Source: Candidatus Nitrotoga sp. SPKER
Lineage (GTDB): Bacteria > Pseudomonadota > Gammaproteobacteria > Burkholderiales > Gallionellaceae
DNA length: 64,000 nt
Reading direction: 5' to 3'
Assembly: GCA_003402285.1 (NCBI GenBank)
Contig: QFXG01000001.1
Location: 124,001 to 188,000 of the forward strand
The notes under the pieces: model-generated
Databases searched by the model: none
Told to the model about the DNA's origin: nothing
The model's input: only the letters and a program-made list of their open reading frames with translations
Shown: one piece after another, positions 21,554-34,466 of the stretch
Layout: each line of letters opens with the position of its first letter
How positions within the stretch are numbered: the stretch's first letter is position 1
Made by a program: the position numbers and the translations under genes

Positions 21554-21718
21554 ATGCTGCACTATACTGTTGTGTTTCTAGTTATAGCACTTGTTGCTGC
21601 CCTACTTGGCTTTACTGGTATCGCAGCCGGTGCTGCTGAAATCGCTAAGATCTTGTTCTTCATCTTTATTATTTTATTTGTCATCTCGCTGATAATGGGA
21701 CTGATGGGTCGTAAGTGA
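21554..21718 (+). CDS. DUF1328 (YtjA-like) small membrane protein
   Basis: 54 residues from ATG 21554, which has the Shine-Dalgarno AAAGGAAAATATC; a longer frame from 21518 has no site. Two hydrophobic helices are separated by [14 protein letters not shown], the conserved centre of the YtjA/DUF1328 family (LGFxGIAxxAAxIAK). Function unknown; homologues are often induced by stress. Last gene of the BON-DUF1328 pair. Confidence 0.9.
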   Translation: MLHYTVVFLVIALVAALLGFTGIAAGAAEIAKILFFIFIILFVISLIMGLMGRK

Positions 21719-22084
21719 CCTTAGTTTAGTGCGTCAGTAGCGTAGTGACCTTACTTTAATAAAGCAGCCCATAATTTGAGTATTAATCTGCGCTCTTAAG
21801 TAATTGGCTGGCTTTCAGTCAGCCTTTGCTCAAGGGTCGGAAATATCAACAAATATGTATTAATCAATTTAATTGAAATTGTGCGGTGGTACAATCACGC
21901 CTGTTCAATATCTCCACAAGCCTCTTCAAGCTTATCAAATATGAAATAGCCTACATTTGTTTTAGTTAAAAGTATAAAAATATGAATTTTATATTTATTC
22001 TTGCCTGTGCAATAAAATAATTTCCTTAAAGTCAGTCGTGCCAATCATAACTTTGTTCGAAGATAAATAAAGTACTAAACTAGT
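21719..22084. other. Intergenic stretch, terminator then AT-rich DNA
   Basis: It holds the terminator at 21806-21824 and below that AT-rich sequence leading into nadB. No reading frame looks coding. Confidence 0.5.
21806..21824 (+). terminator. Probable terminator after the DUF1328 gene
   Basis: An eight-base-pair stem (GGCTGGCT with AGTCAGCC, including one G-T pair) has a three-base TTC loop followed by TTTGCTC. The T run is short, so efficiency may be modest. Confidence 0.6.
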
Positions 22085-23662
22085 ATGCTGCAATTTGATA
22101 TTTTGATTATAGGCAGTGGACTGGCTGGGCTTTCATTGGCATTGAAACTGGCTGATAAGCGAAAAATCGCCATCATCACCAAGAAATCTTTATTGGAAGG
22201 TGCAAGTGTTTGGGCACAGGGCGGAATCGCAGCTGTGCTATCACAAGAAGATTCTCTAGCTGAGCACATACAAGATACTTTGACTGCGGGTGCGGGTCTC
22301 TGTGATCCCGCTACAGCGCGCTATGTTATTGAGCACGCCAAGCCAGCAATTGACTGGCTAATTAAGCAAGGTGTGCCGTTTACACGTGATATTAATACGG
22401 ATACCGGCTATCACCTGACCCGCGAAGGCGGTCATAGTCATCGACGTATCATCCACGCCGCCGATGCCACTGGGCATGCTGTACAAGAAACGCTTGCCAC
22501 TAAAGTTCTGGCGCATCCCAATATCACGCTGCTGGAACATTACATTGCCATCGATCTGATCACTGGCCATAAACTCGGCCACACACACAATCATTGCTAT
22601 GGCGCTTACGCACTTAACAGCTTGAGCGACGAAGTCAGCACCATCGCTGCTCATAACACAATTCTAGCCACTGGTGGAACTGGCAAGGTATATCTTTATA
22701 CCACCAATCCAGACACTGCCACTGGCGACGGCATTGCCATGGGTTGGCGTGCTGGTTGCCGAGTGGCTAACATGGAATTCATTCAATTTCATCCAACCTG
22801 CTTATATCATCCGCACGCCAAATCTTTCCTCATCTCTGAGGCAGTTCGTGGCGAAGGTGGCATCCTGAAACTACCTGACGGTACCCGATTCATGCCTGCT
22901 CATGATGAGCAGGCTGAGCTCGCGCCACGCGATATCGTTGCACGTGCCATCGATTTCGAAATGAAAAAGCGTGGTTTAGATTGCGTATATCTTGATATCT
23001 CACATAAATCGATAGAATTTCTGCAAACACATTTTCCTACCATTTACTCGCGCTGTCTGTCGCTGGGTATCGATATTGCGCACCAGCCTATACCCGTAGT
23101 GCCAGCAGCGCACTATACCTGCGGTGGCATTGTTACTGATCTACATGGACGCACCGATCTCGCTCATCTATATGCTGTGGGTGAAACCGCTCATACCGGA
23201 CTGCATGGAGCTAACCGTCTGGCGAGCAATTCTTTGTTGGAGTGTATGGTATTTGCCGAAGCTGCCGCGCGCGACATATTAGCCACGCCACAAAGTCAGT
23301 TTATTCCACTGCCGCAATGGGATGAGAGCCGTGTGACCGACGCCGATGAAGAAATTATTATCTCGCATAACTGGGCCGAATTACGCCAATTCATGTGGGA
23401 CTATGTTGGAATTGTGCGCACTACTAAAAGACTGCAACGCGCCCAACACCGCATCCGATTATTGCATGAGGAAATCGACGAGTATTACACCAATTTTCAT
23501 GTTACAGCTGATTTGCTGGAATTACGCAATCTGGTGTTAACGGCCGATCTTATCGTGCAAAGTGCATTGTCTCGGCACGAAAGCCGGGGATTACATTACA
23601 GCAAGGACTACCCCGCTATACTGCCACTGGCCACACCGACCATACTCACTCCATCTGCGTAG
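22085..23662 (+). CDS. nadB: L-aspartate oxidase NadB
   Basis: 525 residues. A flavoprotein oxidising L-aspartate to iminoaspartate, the first step of de novo NAD synthesis. The FAD-binding IIGSGLAGLSLAL is near the N terminus, the active-site region SHRRIIHAAD and the succinate-dehydrogenase-like HxTxGG pattern are present (HYTCGGIVTD), and HGANRLASNSLLE matches the family. The C-terminal helical domain is complete. No nadA or nadC is adjacent. The Shine-Dalgarno is weak. Confidence 0.95.
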   Translation: MLQFDILIIGSGLAGLSLALKLADKRKIAIITKKSLLEGASVWAQGGIAAVLSQEDSLAEHIQDTLTAGAGLCDPATARYVIEHAKPAIDWLIKQGVPFTRDINTDTGYHLTREGGHSHRRIIHAADATGHAVQETLATKVLAHPNITLLEHYIAIDLITGHKLGHTHNHCYGAYALNSLSDEVSTIAAHNTILATGGTGKVYLYTTNPDTATGDGIAMGWRAGCRVANMEFIQFHPTCLYHPHAKSFLISEAVRGEGGILKLPDGTRFMPAHDEQAELAPRDIVARAIDFEMKKRGLDCVYLDISHKSIEFLQTHFPTIYSRCLSLGIDIAHQPIPVVPAAHYTCGGIVTDLHGRTDLAHLYAVGETAHTGLHGANRLASNSLLECMVFAEAAARDILATPQSQFIPLPQWDESRVTDADEEIIISHNWAELRQFMWDYVGIVRTTKRLQRAQHRIRLLHEEIDEYYTNFHVTADLLELRNLVLTADLIVQSALSRHESRGLHYSKDYPAILPLATPTILTPSA

Positions 23663-23891
23663 GGGCATGGTTTCTTGCGCAATCCATCAAACAGAAAGTT
23701 GCTTGGGATGAGTTAGCGCATTGTTTGGCAATTATTTTTTGAATTGTTTAAAATACTGCTCTCACTTTACATTAGTAAAGCCAATAAATGGTGTCTAACA
23801 AGTTGGTACGTATCGCACGAAATAAATTTTTTGCGCAATGCAACATTAAATTATTAAGCAAGCGTAGTACTTAAGTCTATAAGGAGATAGC

Positions 23892-24677
23892 GTGGAAAAG
23901 ATTGAAAAGGATGTTGCAAAAAATTATTGGGAAAATCAGGCTAAAACCCATAAAGGCTCACATCTGGCATCTTGGAGCGATAACTTTATGATTGAGCTTG
24001 AAATCGATGCCATAGGAGAGCACATTTCAAGTGGGAATCATGTTTTGGATGTAGGTTGTGCTAATGGATATTCCGCATTCCAGCAATTGGAACGACACAG
24101 AGATGTTGGTTCGATTACAGGCGTCGATTTTGCTGAAAATATGATTAAACAGGCAAATAGCCTGAAAAAGGCTCAGTGGGTAGGAGATATTGTAAAGTTT
24201 GAAGTAGGAGACATTAATTCCTTGCAGTTTCCTGATGATACTTTTGATGTAGCGTATGCCACACGAGTGGTTACCCTTATGCCTACGTGGGAAGAACAAC
24301 AAATTGCGATCAATGAATGTATACGGGTTGTAAAACCCGGCGGCAAAGTGATTTTTTCCGAGCCTTTTTTAGAGCCATTTACATTGCTCAATGCTTTGAG
24401 GCAGCTTAAGGATATGCCCCCATTGATCGAGCATGATTCAAATCGTTTTTTTAAAAAGGCTGTATTAGAGGAATTTCTGACCCGAAAGGGCTTAACATTT
24501 ACGGTTAATGAGTTTTCATCAATTTATTACCTGGGGTCAAGATTTTTAAGAGAGTTGGTCACAGACCCGGCGGCATACCCGGGCTTCAATCCAATTAATC
24601 GCATTTTTTATGATATAGAGAAAGATTTTTCTGGTGGCGGCTTTGGCATTCAACAGGCTTATATTGTGACTAAATAA
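23892..24677 (+). CDS. SAM-dependent class I methyltransferase, unknown substrate
   Basis: 261 residues from a GTG start with a perfect Shine-Dalgarno AAGGAG eight bases before it. Methyltransferase type 11 fold: motif [11 protein letters not shown] (51-60), acidic motif II around GVDFAENM, and a post-motif [14 protein letters not shown]. The substrate cannot be inferred. It looks more AT-rich than nadB and fumC on either side, which hints at acquisition, though I did not calculate this. Only 11 bases separate it from fumC, so the two may be cotranscribed. Confidence 0.85.
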   Translation: MEKIEKDVAKNYWENQAKTHKGSHLASWSDNFMIELEIDAIGEHISSGNHVLDVGCANGYSAFQQLERHRDVGSITGVDFAENMIKQANSLKKAQWVGDIVKFEVGDINSLQFPDDTFDVAYATRVVTLMPTWEEQQIAINECIRVVKPGGKVIFSEPFLEPFTLLNALRQLKDMPPLIEHDSNRFFKKAVLEEFLTRKGLTFTVNEFSSIYYLGSRFLRELVTDPAAYPGFNPINRIFYDIEKDFSGGGFGIQQAYIVTK

Positions 24678-24688
24678 AAGTACATTGC

Positions 24689-26071
24689 ATGACTCAGACT
24701 AGAATTGAACACGATACATTCGGCCCCATAGCGGTTGCGTCAGACCGGCTTTGGGGCGCGCAAACACAACGTTCGCTCGAACATTTCCACATTTCCTCCG
24801 AGCGCATGCCGAAAGAAATCATCCTTGCACTCGCTATGGTCAAGCGCGCTTGCGCGCGGGTCAATCGTGATTTAAATCTGTTAAGCGCTGTCAAGGCCGA
24901 TGCAATTGTGCAGGCAGCGGATGAAATACTGGCCGGTCAGCACACGCCAGAATTTCCACTTTCTGTTTGGCAGACCGGTTCGGGTACCCAGACCAATATG
25001 AATCTGAACGAGGTACTCGCGAACCGGGCTTCTGAACTGCTCGGCGGAAAATGGGGTAAAGACCGGTTGGTACATCCCAATGATGATGTAAATCTCGGCC
25101 AATCATCTAATGACATTTTCCCCACTGCAATGCACGTGGCTGCCAGCCTTAGCATTACTCAAGCGCTGCTTCCTGCGCTAAGCAAATTACGCTCGACATT
25201 AGAGGAAAAATCCCGCAACTTTAATGACATCGTCAAGATTGGGCGCACGCATTTGCAGGACGCTACTCCACTAACGCTTGGACAGGAATTTTCTGCTTAT
25301 GTGGCGCAATTGGATTATGTCGAATCCATGATTAAAGCTACCCTGCCCTCGCTTTGCGAACTTGCAGCGGGGGGCACTGCAGTGGGTACCGGGCTTAACA
25401 CACACGTCGAATTTGGGGAGCGCGTTGCTGCGGAACTGGCTTGTAGCACTCGCTTACCGTTCAAAAGTGCCGTCAACAAATTTGCCGCTCTGGCCGCACA
25501 TGACGCTCTAGTGGCGGCACATGGCATACTTAAAACACTCGCTGCCGCCCTCATGAAAATTGCCAACGACATTCGCTGGATGGCTTCGGGACCACGCTCT
25601 GGTCTTGGAGAAATCAGTATTCCTGAGAACGAACCTGGCAGCTCTATCATGCCCGGCAAAGTTAATCCCACACAATGCGAAGCACTCACCATGCTGTGTT
25701 GCCAGGTCTTTGGTAATGACGTTGCCATCAATATAGGGGGGGCTTCGGGAAACTTTGAACTTAACGTTTTCAAGCCGCTCATTGCTCACAATTTCCAACA
25801 AAGCGTGCGTCTTCTAGCTGACGGAATGACAAGCTTCGAGGAACACTGCGTTTATGGAATCCAGGCCAACCACGAACGTATTGCAGATTTACTAGAACGC
25901 TCACTAATGCTGGTAACTGCCTTGACCCCGCATATCGGCTACGATCGGGCCGCCGAAATCGCTAAGCAAGCACATCGAGATGGCGGCACGCTCAAACAGA
26001 CGGCGTTAATCCTAGGCTATGTTACGGAAGAAGAATTCGACCGTTGGGTACAGCCCGCAAAAATGACTTGA
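24689..26071 (+). CDS. fumC: Class II fumarate hydratase
   Basis: 460 residues. Iron-independent fumarase interconverting fumarate and malate in the TCA cycle. The superfamily signature [15 protein letters not shown] is present, as are [14 protein letters not shown] and [10 protein letters not shown], all characteristic of FumC. Complete from [13 protein letters not shown], with no extension or truncation. The enzyme lacks an Fe-S cluster, so it tolerates oxidative stress. Confidence 0.96.
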   Translation: MTQTRIEHDTFGPIAVASDRLWGAQTQRSLEHFHISSERMPKEIILALAMVKRACARVNRDLNLLSAVKADAIVQAADEILAGQHTPEFPLSVWQTGSGTQTNMNLNEVLANRASELLGGKWGKDRLVHPNDDVNLGQSSNDIFPTAMHVAASLSITQALLPALSKLRSTLEEKSRNFNDIVKIGRTHLQDATPLTLGQEFSAYVAQLDYVESMIKATLPSLCELAAGGTAVGTGLNTHVEFGERVAAELACSTRLPFKSAVNKFAALAAHDALVAAHGILKTLAAALMKIANDIRWMASGPRSGLGEISIPENEPGSSIMPGKVNPTQCEALTMLCCQVFGNDVAINIGGASGNFELNVFKPLIAHNFQQSVRLLADGMTSFEEHCVYGIQANHERIADLLERSLMLVTALTPHIGYDRAAEIAKQAHRDGGTLKQTALILGYVTEEEFDRWVQPAKMT

Positions 26072-26118
26072 TCTAAAATAGCTTAAACGCATCGTTCAAT
26101 TTCGCATTCCCATTTTTC

Positions 26119-26706
26119 TTACTCGTCTACCAGATCCTGATTAGGATATAGCACATCGGTAAAGCCAAACTGGCTTAGGTCACGGATACGCATGGGATAC
26201 AGAATTCCATCCAGGTGATCGCATTCATGCTGTACTACGCGAGCATGAAAACCGTTTACCGTACGATCTATTAATACGCCATATTCATCCCGTCCCTGAT
26301 AATGAATGGATTGAAACCGTGGTACGAGTCCACGCAATCCCGGCACGCTCAAGCAGCCTTCCCATCCATCCACCTTATCCGGATCCAATGCCGATCCCAC
26401 ATGTAAATCTACCGTACTTAAGGGATTACCTGATTTTGTTAGCGGAGTGATGATGGGGTTGATCAATACTGTTTCTGGCACTATTTCGGCATCAGGGTAG
26501 CGTGGGTTGAGCTGCACACCGAAAATCACTACACGTAAATTTACGCCTATCTGCGGTGCTGCCAGCCCCGCGCCATTCAACGCTTGCATGGTGTCGCGCA
26601 TATCAACCAGCAAGGTGTGCAGCGCCGGCGTATCAAAATCAATTACCTCTTCCGCGCAACGCAACAGACGCGCATCCCCCATACGTAATACTTCCCTAAT
26701 CGACAT
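26119..26706 (-). CDS. def: Peptide deformylase, with extra segment
   Basis: 195 residues. Removes the formyl group from nascent N-terminal methionine. All three family motifs are present: [10 protein letters not shown] (45-54), EGCLSVPG (116-123, metal ligand C118) and QHECDHLDG (159-167, ligands H160/H164 and catalytic E161). An extra segment of roughly 15-20 residues (about 91-113, [18 protein letters not shown]) sits between the second strand and EGCLS, where shorter homologues run straight through. It overlaps mtnP by 11 bases at its start. Last gene of the zipA-ligA-galU-hpt-mtnP-def series. Confidence 0.93.
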   Translation of the reverse strand: MSIREVLRMGDARLLRCAEEVIDFDTPALHTLLVDMRDTMQALNGAGLAAPQIGVNLRVVIFGVQLNPRYPDAEIVPETVLINPIITPLTKSGNPLSTVDLHVGSALDPDKVDGWEGCLSVPGLRGLVPRFQSIHYQGRDEYGVLIDRTVNGFHARVVQHECDHLDGILYPMRIRDLSQFGFTDVLYPNQDLVDE

Positions 26707-27442
26707 CAGAATCTACCACGCATTCCAGGATGTTACGCACGCGCGCCATGGCAGGTTGTACCACTGCACTGATGGTTTCCAAATGTACACCAGTGCGGCT
26801 ACTACCGCGACCGGCAGCATGATTCACCACCACTGCGATCGCTGCATAATTTAAACCAAGTTCTTTAGCCAAGCCAGCTTCCGGCATACCGGTCATACCC
26901 ACCATATCGGCACCGTCACGCTCCAGGCGATTGATCTCTGCTGCCGTATCCAGACGTGGACCCTGTGTAGCCGCATATACGCCCCCATCCAGACAAAGAA
27001 TATCCGCACCTTTACCCGCATCCAGAATTTGTTGGCGTAACTTCTTGCTATACGGCTGGGTAAAATCAATATGCGTTACCGAGCAATCGCATCCATCAAA
27101 ATAGGTGAACTCGCGCCCATAGGTGTAATCGATAATCTGATCTGGCAACACAATAACGCCGGGTAACAGGTCAGCACGAATCCCCCCCACTGCTGCGACA
27201 GAAATGATGCGTTGCGCGCCCTGTTCTTTCAACGCCCAGAGATTGGCACGATAATTAACCGCATGTGGCGGGATCGTATGGCCGTAACCATGACGAGCAA
27301 TAAACATGACCTCATGCTGGCGCAAACGGCCAAAGGTAATCGCTCCGGAAGGCTCACCATAGGGTGTGCGCATCACTTGTCGATGTGATATTTCCAGATT
27401 GGCCAGTTGCGTCAGTCCCGTGCCACCAATAATCGCTAACAT
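26696..27442 (-). CDS. S-methyl-5'-thioinosine phosphorylase (MtnP/MTIP-like)
   Basis: 248 residues of the purine nucleoside phosphorylase / MTAP superfamily. Motifs: [32 protein letters not shown] and [11 protein letters not shown]. The base-binding residue is Asn (VVNHAAG) where adenine-specific MTA phosphorylases have Asp. This favours the 6-oxopurine methylthioinosine as substrate, as in the Pseudomonas enzyme. The product would be hypoxanthine, which the upstream hpt gene could salvage. Adenosine-type specificity is not excluded. Confidence 0.85.
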   Translation of the reverse strand: MLAIIGGTGLTQLANLEISHRQVMRTPYGEPSGAITFGRLRQHEVMFIARHGYGHTIPPHAVNYRANLWALKEQGAQRIISVAAVGGIRADLLPGVIVLPDQIIDYTYGREFTYFDGCDCSVTHIDFTQPYSKKLRQQILDAGKGADILCLDGGVYAATQGPRLDTAAEINRLERDGADMVGMTGMPEAGLAKELGLNYAAIAVVVNHAAGRGSSRTGVHLETISAVVQPAMARVRNILECVVDSDVD

Positions 27443-27551
27443 TTATTATTACCTTTTGGAAAATACCATGACTTCTTAATTTCAAAATTATCTATTTTTA
27501 ATCAATGTATAGAACAACAAATAGAATGTGTTACTTAAAACCTTGCTGAAT

Positions 27552-28099
27552 CTATTTTTCCCTTGTTGCGTAAACCGCTGGTAGATTACGCCACGCGCCA
27601 TGGATGTCCATACCAAAGCCGAACACAAAGCGGTTAGGCAATTCTATCCCGACAAAATCGGCATGTATCGGTTTAGCCTTCCCAATCCGTTTGTCAGCAA
27701 ATACAGCACTGTAAAACCTGGTGGCACCTAAATTTAGTACACGCTGTTTAACTGCCGCTAATGTTTCACCCGCGTCGAGAATGTCATCCACTACCAGCAC
27801 CACGCGGCCAGTTACATTTTCGCGCGGTTCAACTGTCCAGTTTAGGATACCGCCCTGCTGATTACTGCCATAGCGCGATACATGCACATAATCAAAATCG
27901 AGCGGAAAAGTCAGCAACGGTAATAATTGCCCGGTAAATACCACTGCACCGCCCATTACGGATAACAGTAGCGGATGCATGCCAGCCAATACAGCATTGA
28001 TTTCCTGCGCGACATTCGTTACGGCCGCCCGCACTTCTTCAGCTGAAATAATCAACTCGGCCTGATTCAGGATATCCCTCGCCTGCTGATTAGAAAGCA

Positions 28100-28100
<1 letters not shown>
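27552..28100 (-). CDS. hpt: Hypoxanthine-guanine phosphoribosyltransferase
   Basis: 182 residues. Salvages hypoxanthine and guanine with PRPP. The PRPP-binding motif VVDDILDAGET is at 103-113, and the C-terminal purine-contact region (DFVGIELPNRFVFGFGMD) is as expected for Hpt. Its start codon overlaps the galU stop by one base (TAATG). It follows galU and precedes mtnP on the same strand, so hypoxanthine made by the mtnP product can be reused. Confidence 0.92.
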
Positions 28101-31032
<2,932 letters not shown>

Positions 31033-31056
31033 TCAAACCTAACCTGAAAGGCAAAT

Positions 31057-32133
31057 CTAGGAAAACAACCTGCGCGCCTGGGCGCTGCCTGCAATAATGT
31101 GGTTGGCTCGCATGTCAGTCTCAACAGTAGCAATCCGCTCACGGATGAGCATAATGCTGCCTTCGCTTAATGCCACGTGGTGTGCATCCACTATGGTTGC
31201 ATGCAATTCATTAGCAAGTCGCTGTGCCAAAACGACCATTTGGTCAAAACCTTGTGTGGGCTGTTCCACACGCGGTACGTCTAGCAACAAAGTCAGGCCA
31301 TCTATATGTAATTGACTCAAAGTATGATGTTGAAATGGCGTGTTGTCTTCATTACACAGGCTAAACAGAGTATGTCCGTGCGTATCAACCAAGTGAAAAG
31401 CACCGTCCGCTTGCAAATGTAAATCATATTGCTCAGCCACGCGCGCAACATCGTTGCCAGACAATATGTGTTTATCGCCAGGTAAAATATTAAGGCCGAT
31501 CATCTGATCTACACCTGCACAAAACTTATCCAGCTCTACTGCGTGCGTGGCAGTTTTTGCCACATCCGGTAGTACCACACTGATGTGCAATTGTGCTGCA
31601 ATCATTCGTGCCAGCTCACGAAAGTCCATCAATTTAGCTTCGCTCACCGCACCGGAGCGATTAACTAGCTGTAATGCCAACTTAAATGAGGTATAGGCCG
31701 AGGGACTATCGGCAATGACTTTCTCCCATTCGCCGCTCACGGCATTCAAGCCACACGCATGAACATTTTTACCAAAATCAAAGCGTTGCTGCCATAACAA
31801 GGTTAACGTGTCTGCACCCACGGGACTTTTAGGGGAAATCACTACAATGTAATCGGTTTCCTTATCCAGCAACCCACACACGGCATCCAATGTGTGTCCA
31901 CGTTGTGGCTCATTGGGCAAAATACTGTCGGGCACGGCCTGCTCTATCTTCTCTACCAGCAATTCATCTGGCGGCATTTCTGCAGCTGGGCGATATAGTG
32001 CATCCTCATGCCCATGCTTGAACGCCGCGCCAAATTTGCGTCGATACTGGCGCTGCTGTAACCAATTATAAATATATATTATCAGCACTACGGCAACGCC
32101 GATGCCGAGCAAGCTAATTTGTAATTCACTCAT
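31057..32133 (-). CDS. zipA: Cell division protein ZipA
   Basis: 358 residues. The N-terminal membrane anchor (about 3-24, LLGIGVAVVLIIYIYNWLQQ) is followed by a positively charged patch, a linker, and a C-terminal ZipA/FtsZ-binding domain (about 215-350, GLNILPGDKHILSGNDVARV). It anchors FtsZ to the inner membrane at the division site. The sequence is poorly conserved as usual for ZipA, but the topology and the position directly upstream of ligA support the call. Confidence 0.88.
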   Translation of the reverse strand: MSELQISLLGIGVAVVLIIYIYNWLQQRQYRRKFGAAFKHGHEDALYRPAAEMPPDELLVEKIEQAVPDSILPNEPQRGHTLDAVCGLLDKETDYIVVISPKSPVGADTLTLLWQQRFDFGKNVHACGLNAVSGEWEKVIADSPSAYTSFKLALQLVNRSGAVSEAKLMDFRELARMIAAQLHISVVLPDVAKTATHAVELDKFCAGVDQMIGLNILPGDKHILSGNDVARVAEQYDLHLQADGAFHLVDTHGHTLFSLCNEDNTPFQHHTLSQLHIDGLTLLLDVPRVEQPTQGFDQMVVLAQRLANELHATIVDAHHVALSEGSIMLIRERIATVETDMRANHIIAGSAQARRLFS

Positions 32134-32234
32134 AATGGAAAGTTAATTTTTTGCACACGCGGCAAATCACGCCGTTACTGTTGAATTATCGCAAGAGCGC
32201 TGAGAAATGGCAAAGGTCAATGCGCTCTCCTAAT

Positions 32235-33131
32235 TCATTTCAAATTATATTCCCCGCCCAGTGCCTCCATAAGATCAGCCAACAAATGAGGTAACTCACC
32301 GGTCATAATGGCAAAATCAGTATCGAATGTATCCTCTGATTCACTGGAATTTATTTGTTCTTCTATAAAATCCAATGCGGCAATACGTTTAAGTTGCATG
32401 TTTTCATTCAAAGTAAATGAAATTTTGTCTCTCCAAGTCATGGCTAGCCTGGTTGCTTTTTTGCCTTCTTTAACATGCCGGATAATTTCTGCTGAATCGA
32501 GAGCGTGGCGTACATAACGCACCGTAGCTTTTTCATCACCCGTGCCGCATAGTTCACAATCCCGGTCGATGCTAAGTGAAGCGGGCACATCATCTCCAGC
32601 AAGCCATGCTGTCATGGCTGAAGCGGGTGATTTCGCAGTTTTAACCAGTGCCAGTGAGCATCCCTCAATTGATCTATGCAACAACTCGATCAACTCATCG
32701 GCTTTTGCCGCATTGGAAGTATCAATGACAAACCAGCGGTTAACTGGATCAATCCATGCATAAGTTTTGCGCCGGAGTGCGAATGCGCGTGGTAAAAGCT
32801 CATCGGTAACGAACTCCTTAATTTCTTTCATTTGCTTGCGGCCAGGCTTGTACCCTTGCTGCTCTTCAATTTCAGCAGCACGCAATTTCGCAAATTGATT
32901 GATAACGGAAACGGGGAGTAATTTTTTCTCTACACCCAAAACAATTAACATTTGTTGCCCCAATGTATGTACTAATGGCTCATTGTCAGCTTTGGGAGAA
33001 ACCCAGCCACGGCTTTGTATTTCCATGCTAAGACAACTATGTAGGGTATGTTTTGAAAGTGCTACTTCAAGTTCAGCAGGAAATGTATTCCAGTGGATGA
33101 TACGATATATCTGAAGGTTCTTAAACCACAT
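32235..33131 (-). CDS. rdgC: Recombination-associated protein RdgC
   Basis: 298 residues from 33131 (MWFKNLQIYRI, the canonical RdgC N terminus); three upstream codons are unlikely to be used. RdgC forms a dimeric ring on double-stranded DNA and limits RecA activity. Conserved segments: YKPGRKQMKEIKEFVTDELLPRAF and WIDPVNRWFVIDTSNAAKA. Separate from zipA by about 100 bases, on the same strand. Confidence 0.95.
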   Translation of the reverse strand: MWFKNLQIYRIIHWNTFPAELEVALSKHTLHSCLSMEIQSRGWVSPKADNEPLVHTLGQQMLIVLGVEKKLLPVSVINQFAKLRAAEIEEQQGYKPGRKQMKEIKEFVTDELLPRAFALRRKTYAWIDPVNRWFVIDTSNAAKADELIELLHRSIEGCSLALVKTAKSPASAMTAWLAGDDVPASLSIDRDCELCGTGDEKATVRYVRHALDSAEIIRHVKEGKKATRLAMTWRDKISFTLNENMQLKRIAALDFIEEQINSSESEDTFDTDFAIMTGELPHLLADLMEALGGEYNLK

Positions 33132-33208
33132 ATTGAGCACTCAAATTTTTAATTATACTAAATAATTTCCTCCATATTTAAACGCATGATGATTTATAAG
33201 TTACCAAT

Positions 33209-33463
33209 TCAGTGAGGTTTTGGGATGGTGCGAATTGCTTTATCCAATTGCAAATGCGCTTGTTTGCGGGCTCTTTCGGATTTTATTGCCAATGCTTTTT
33301 GCACCAGTTCAAAAAAAGCGATCAAATCTTGCCGGGGATAATCATCCTGCACGCCATTATCCTGGAAAAATTCGGCAATCCAATGTGCATCCAATTCAGC
33401 GTTTCCCGCCTCCTGCAAATATTCCGTTGCAGCCATTTCGACGTACTCACTCAATTTGCGCAT
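33209..33463 (-). CDS. Conserved hypothetical protein, 84 aa
   Basis: 84 residues, helical and charged (MRKLSEYVEMAATEYLQ, then DAHWIAEFFQDNGVQDDYPRQDL). No signal peptide or membrane segment. It lies between rdgC and the ergothioneine genes on the same strand. I do not recognise a named family, and no function can be inferred. Confidence 0.65.
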   Translation of the reverse strand: MRKLSEYVEMAATEYLQEAGNAELDAHWIAEFFQDNGVQDDYPRQDLIAFFELVQKALAIKSERARKQAHLQLDKAIRTIPKPH

Positions 33464-33500
33464 TTTTTCCTCTAACCTAATCGGGGTCTATCGTAACGAT

Positions 33501-34466
33501 TTATAAAGCTCGCAGCAGGTGTATGCTGAAAAATTTATTAGCATCAGTCCAAAATTTCTCCGAATGCCAGCCTGCTTTTTTCGCCAGATCCTGAAATTGA
33601 TCAGGTCGATATTTATAGGAATTTTCTGTATGGATAGACTCCCCCGCGGCTATCCAGAATTTCTCCCCCGATATACGAATGACTTGATCAAATCGGCTAA
33701 CCAGATGCATTTCCATGCGCCCTTGCACAGGGTTGTAAAAAGCATAATGAGAGAATCCATCGGGTTGCATCTCGGCACCAAGCTCGCGCTCGATTCGTGC
33801 AAGCAAATTGAGGTTAAAAGCCTCGGTCAAACCTGTCTTATCGTTATAAGCGGCATTGAGAATTAATGGATCTTTTTTACAATCTACCCCAATCAGCATC
33901 AAACCATTGGGTCCAATTAATTTGGCTGCTTTGCGCAAAAGATGTTGCGCTTCTTCAGGTGTGTAATTGCCGATGGTAGAACCCGGGAAAAAAATGACGG
34001 GACGCAAATCAGTTGATACTAATAAAGGTAGCGCTTCTAGCTGAGTGTAATCCGCACACACGGCCAATATTTCAATCTTAGGGAACTGCGCGACCAAACG
34101 TGCTTCAGTTTGTTCTAACTGCGGTTTGCAAATATCGATCAGCACACAGGCGGCTGAAGAATCCATATGACGCATAAGCAATGGCGTTTTCACTGCACTG
34201 CCACAACCAAATTCCACTAAGGCACACGATTGACCGATGAGGCTCATCATCTCATCACTACATTGATCCAGAATGGCCGTTTCAGTACGTGTTAGATAAT
34301 ATTCAGCAATTTCACATATTTGCTCAAACAGAGCTGATCCTTGCGCATCGTAAAAATATTTAGGTGGGATTGAACGCTCTTGCTGGCGCAGACCGACGCA
34401 AACATCTAACCGAAAACTCTCAGTCTCGACAATATCTACAGGAACGTTGGGGTATTCCATTTTCAT
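33501..34466 (-). CDS. egtD: L-histidine N-alpha-methyltransferase EgtD
   Basis: 321 residues from 34466 (MKMEYPNVPVDIVET); an upstream frame to 34568 lies inside egtB and is not used. EgtD trimethylates histidine to hercynine with SAM, the first step of ergothioneine synthesis. Motifs: IPPKYFYDAQGSALFEQI, EIAEYYLTRTE, the SAM motif EFGCGSAVKTPLL and FPGSTIGNYTPEEA. Its ATG overlaps the egtB stop by one base (TAATG), so the two are coupled. Confidence 0.93.
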   Translation of the reverse strand: MKMEYPNVPVDIVETESFRLDVCVGLRQQERSIPPKYFYDAQGSALFEQICEIAEYYLTRTETAILDQCSDEMMSLIGQSCALVEFGCGSAVKTPLLMRHMDSSAACVLIDICKPQLEQTEARLVAQFPKIEILAVCADYTQLEALPLLVSTDLRPVIFFPGSTIGNYTPEEAQHLLRKAAKLIGPNGLMLIGVDCKKDPLILNAAYNDKTGLTEAFNLNLLARIERELGAEMQPDGFSHYAFYNPVQGRMEMHLVSRFDQVIRISGEKFWIAAGESIHTENSYKYRPDQFQDLAKKAGWHSEKFWTDANKFFSIHLLRAL

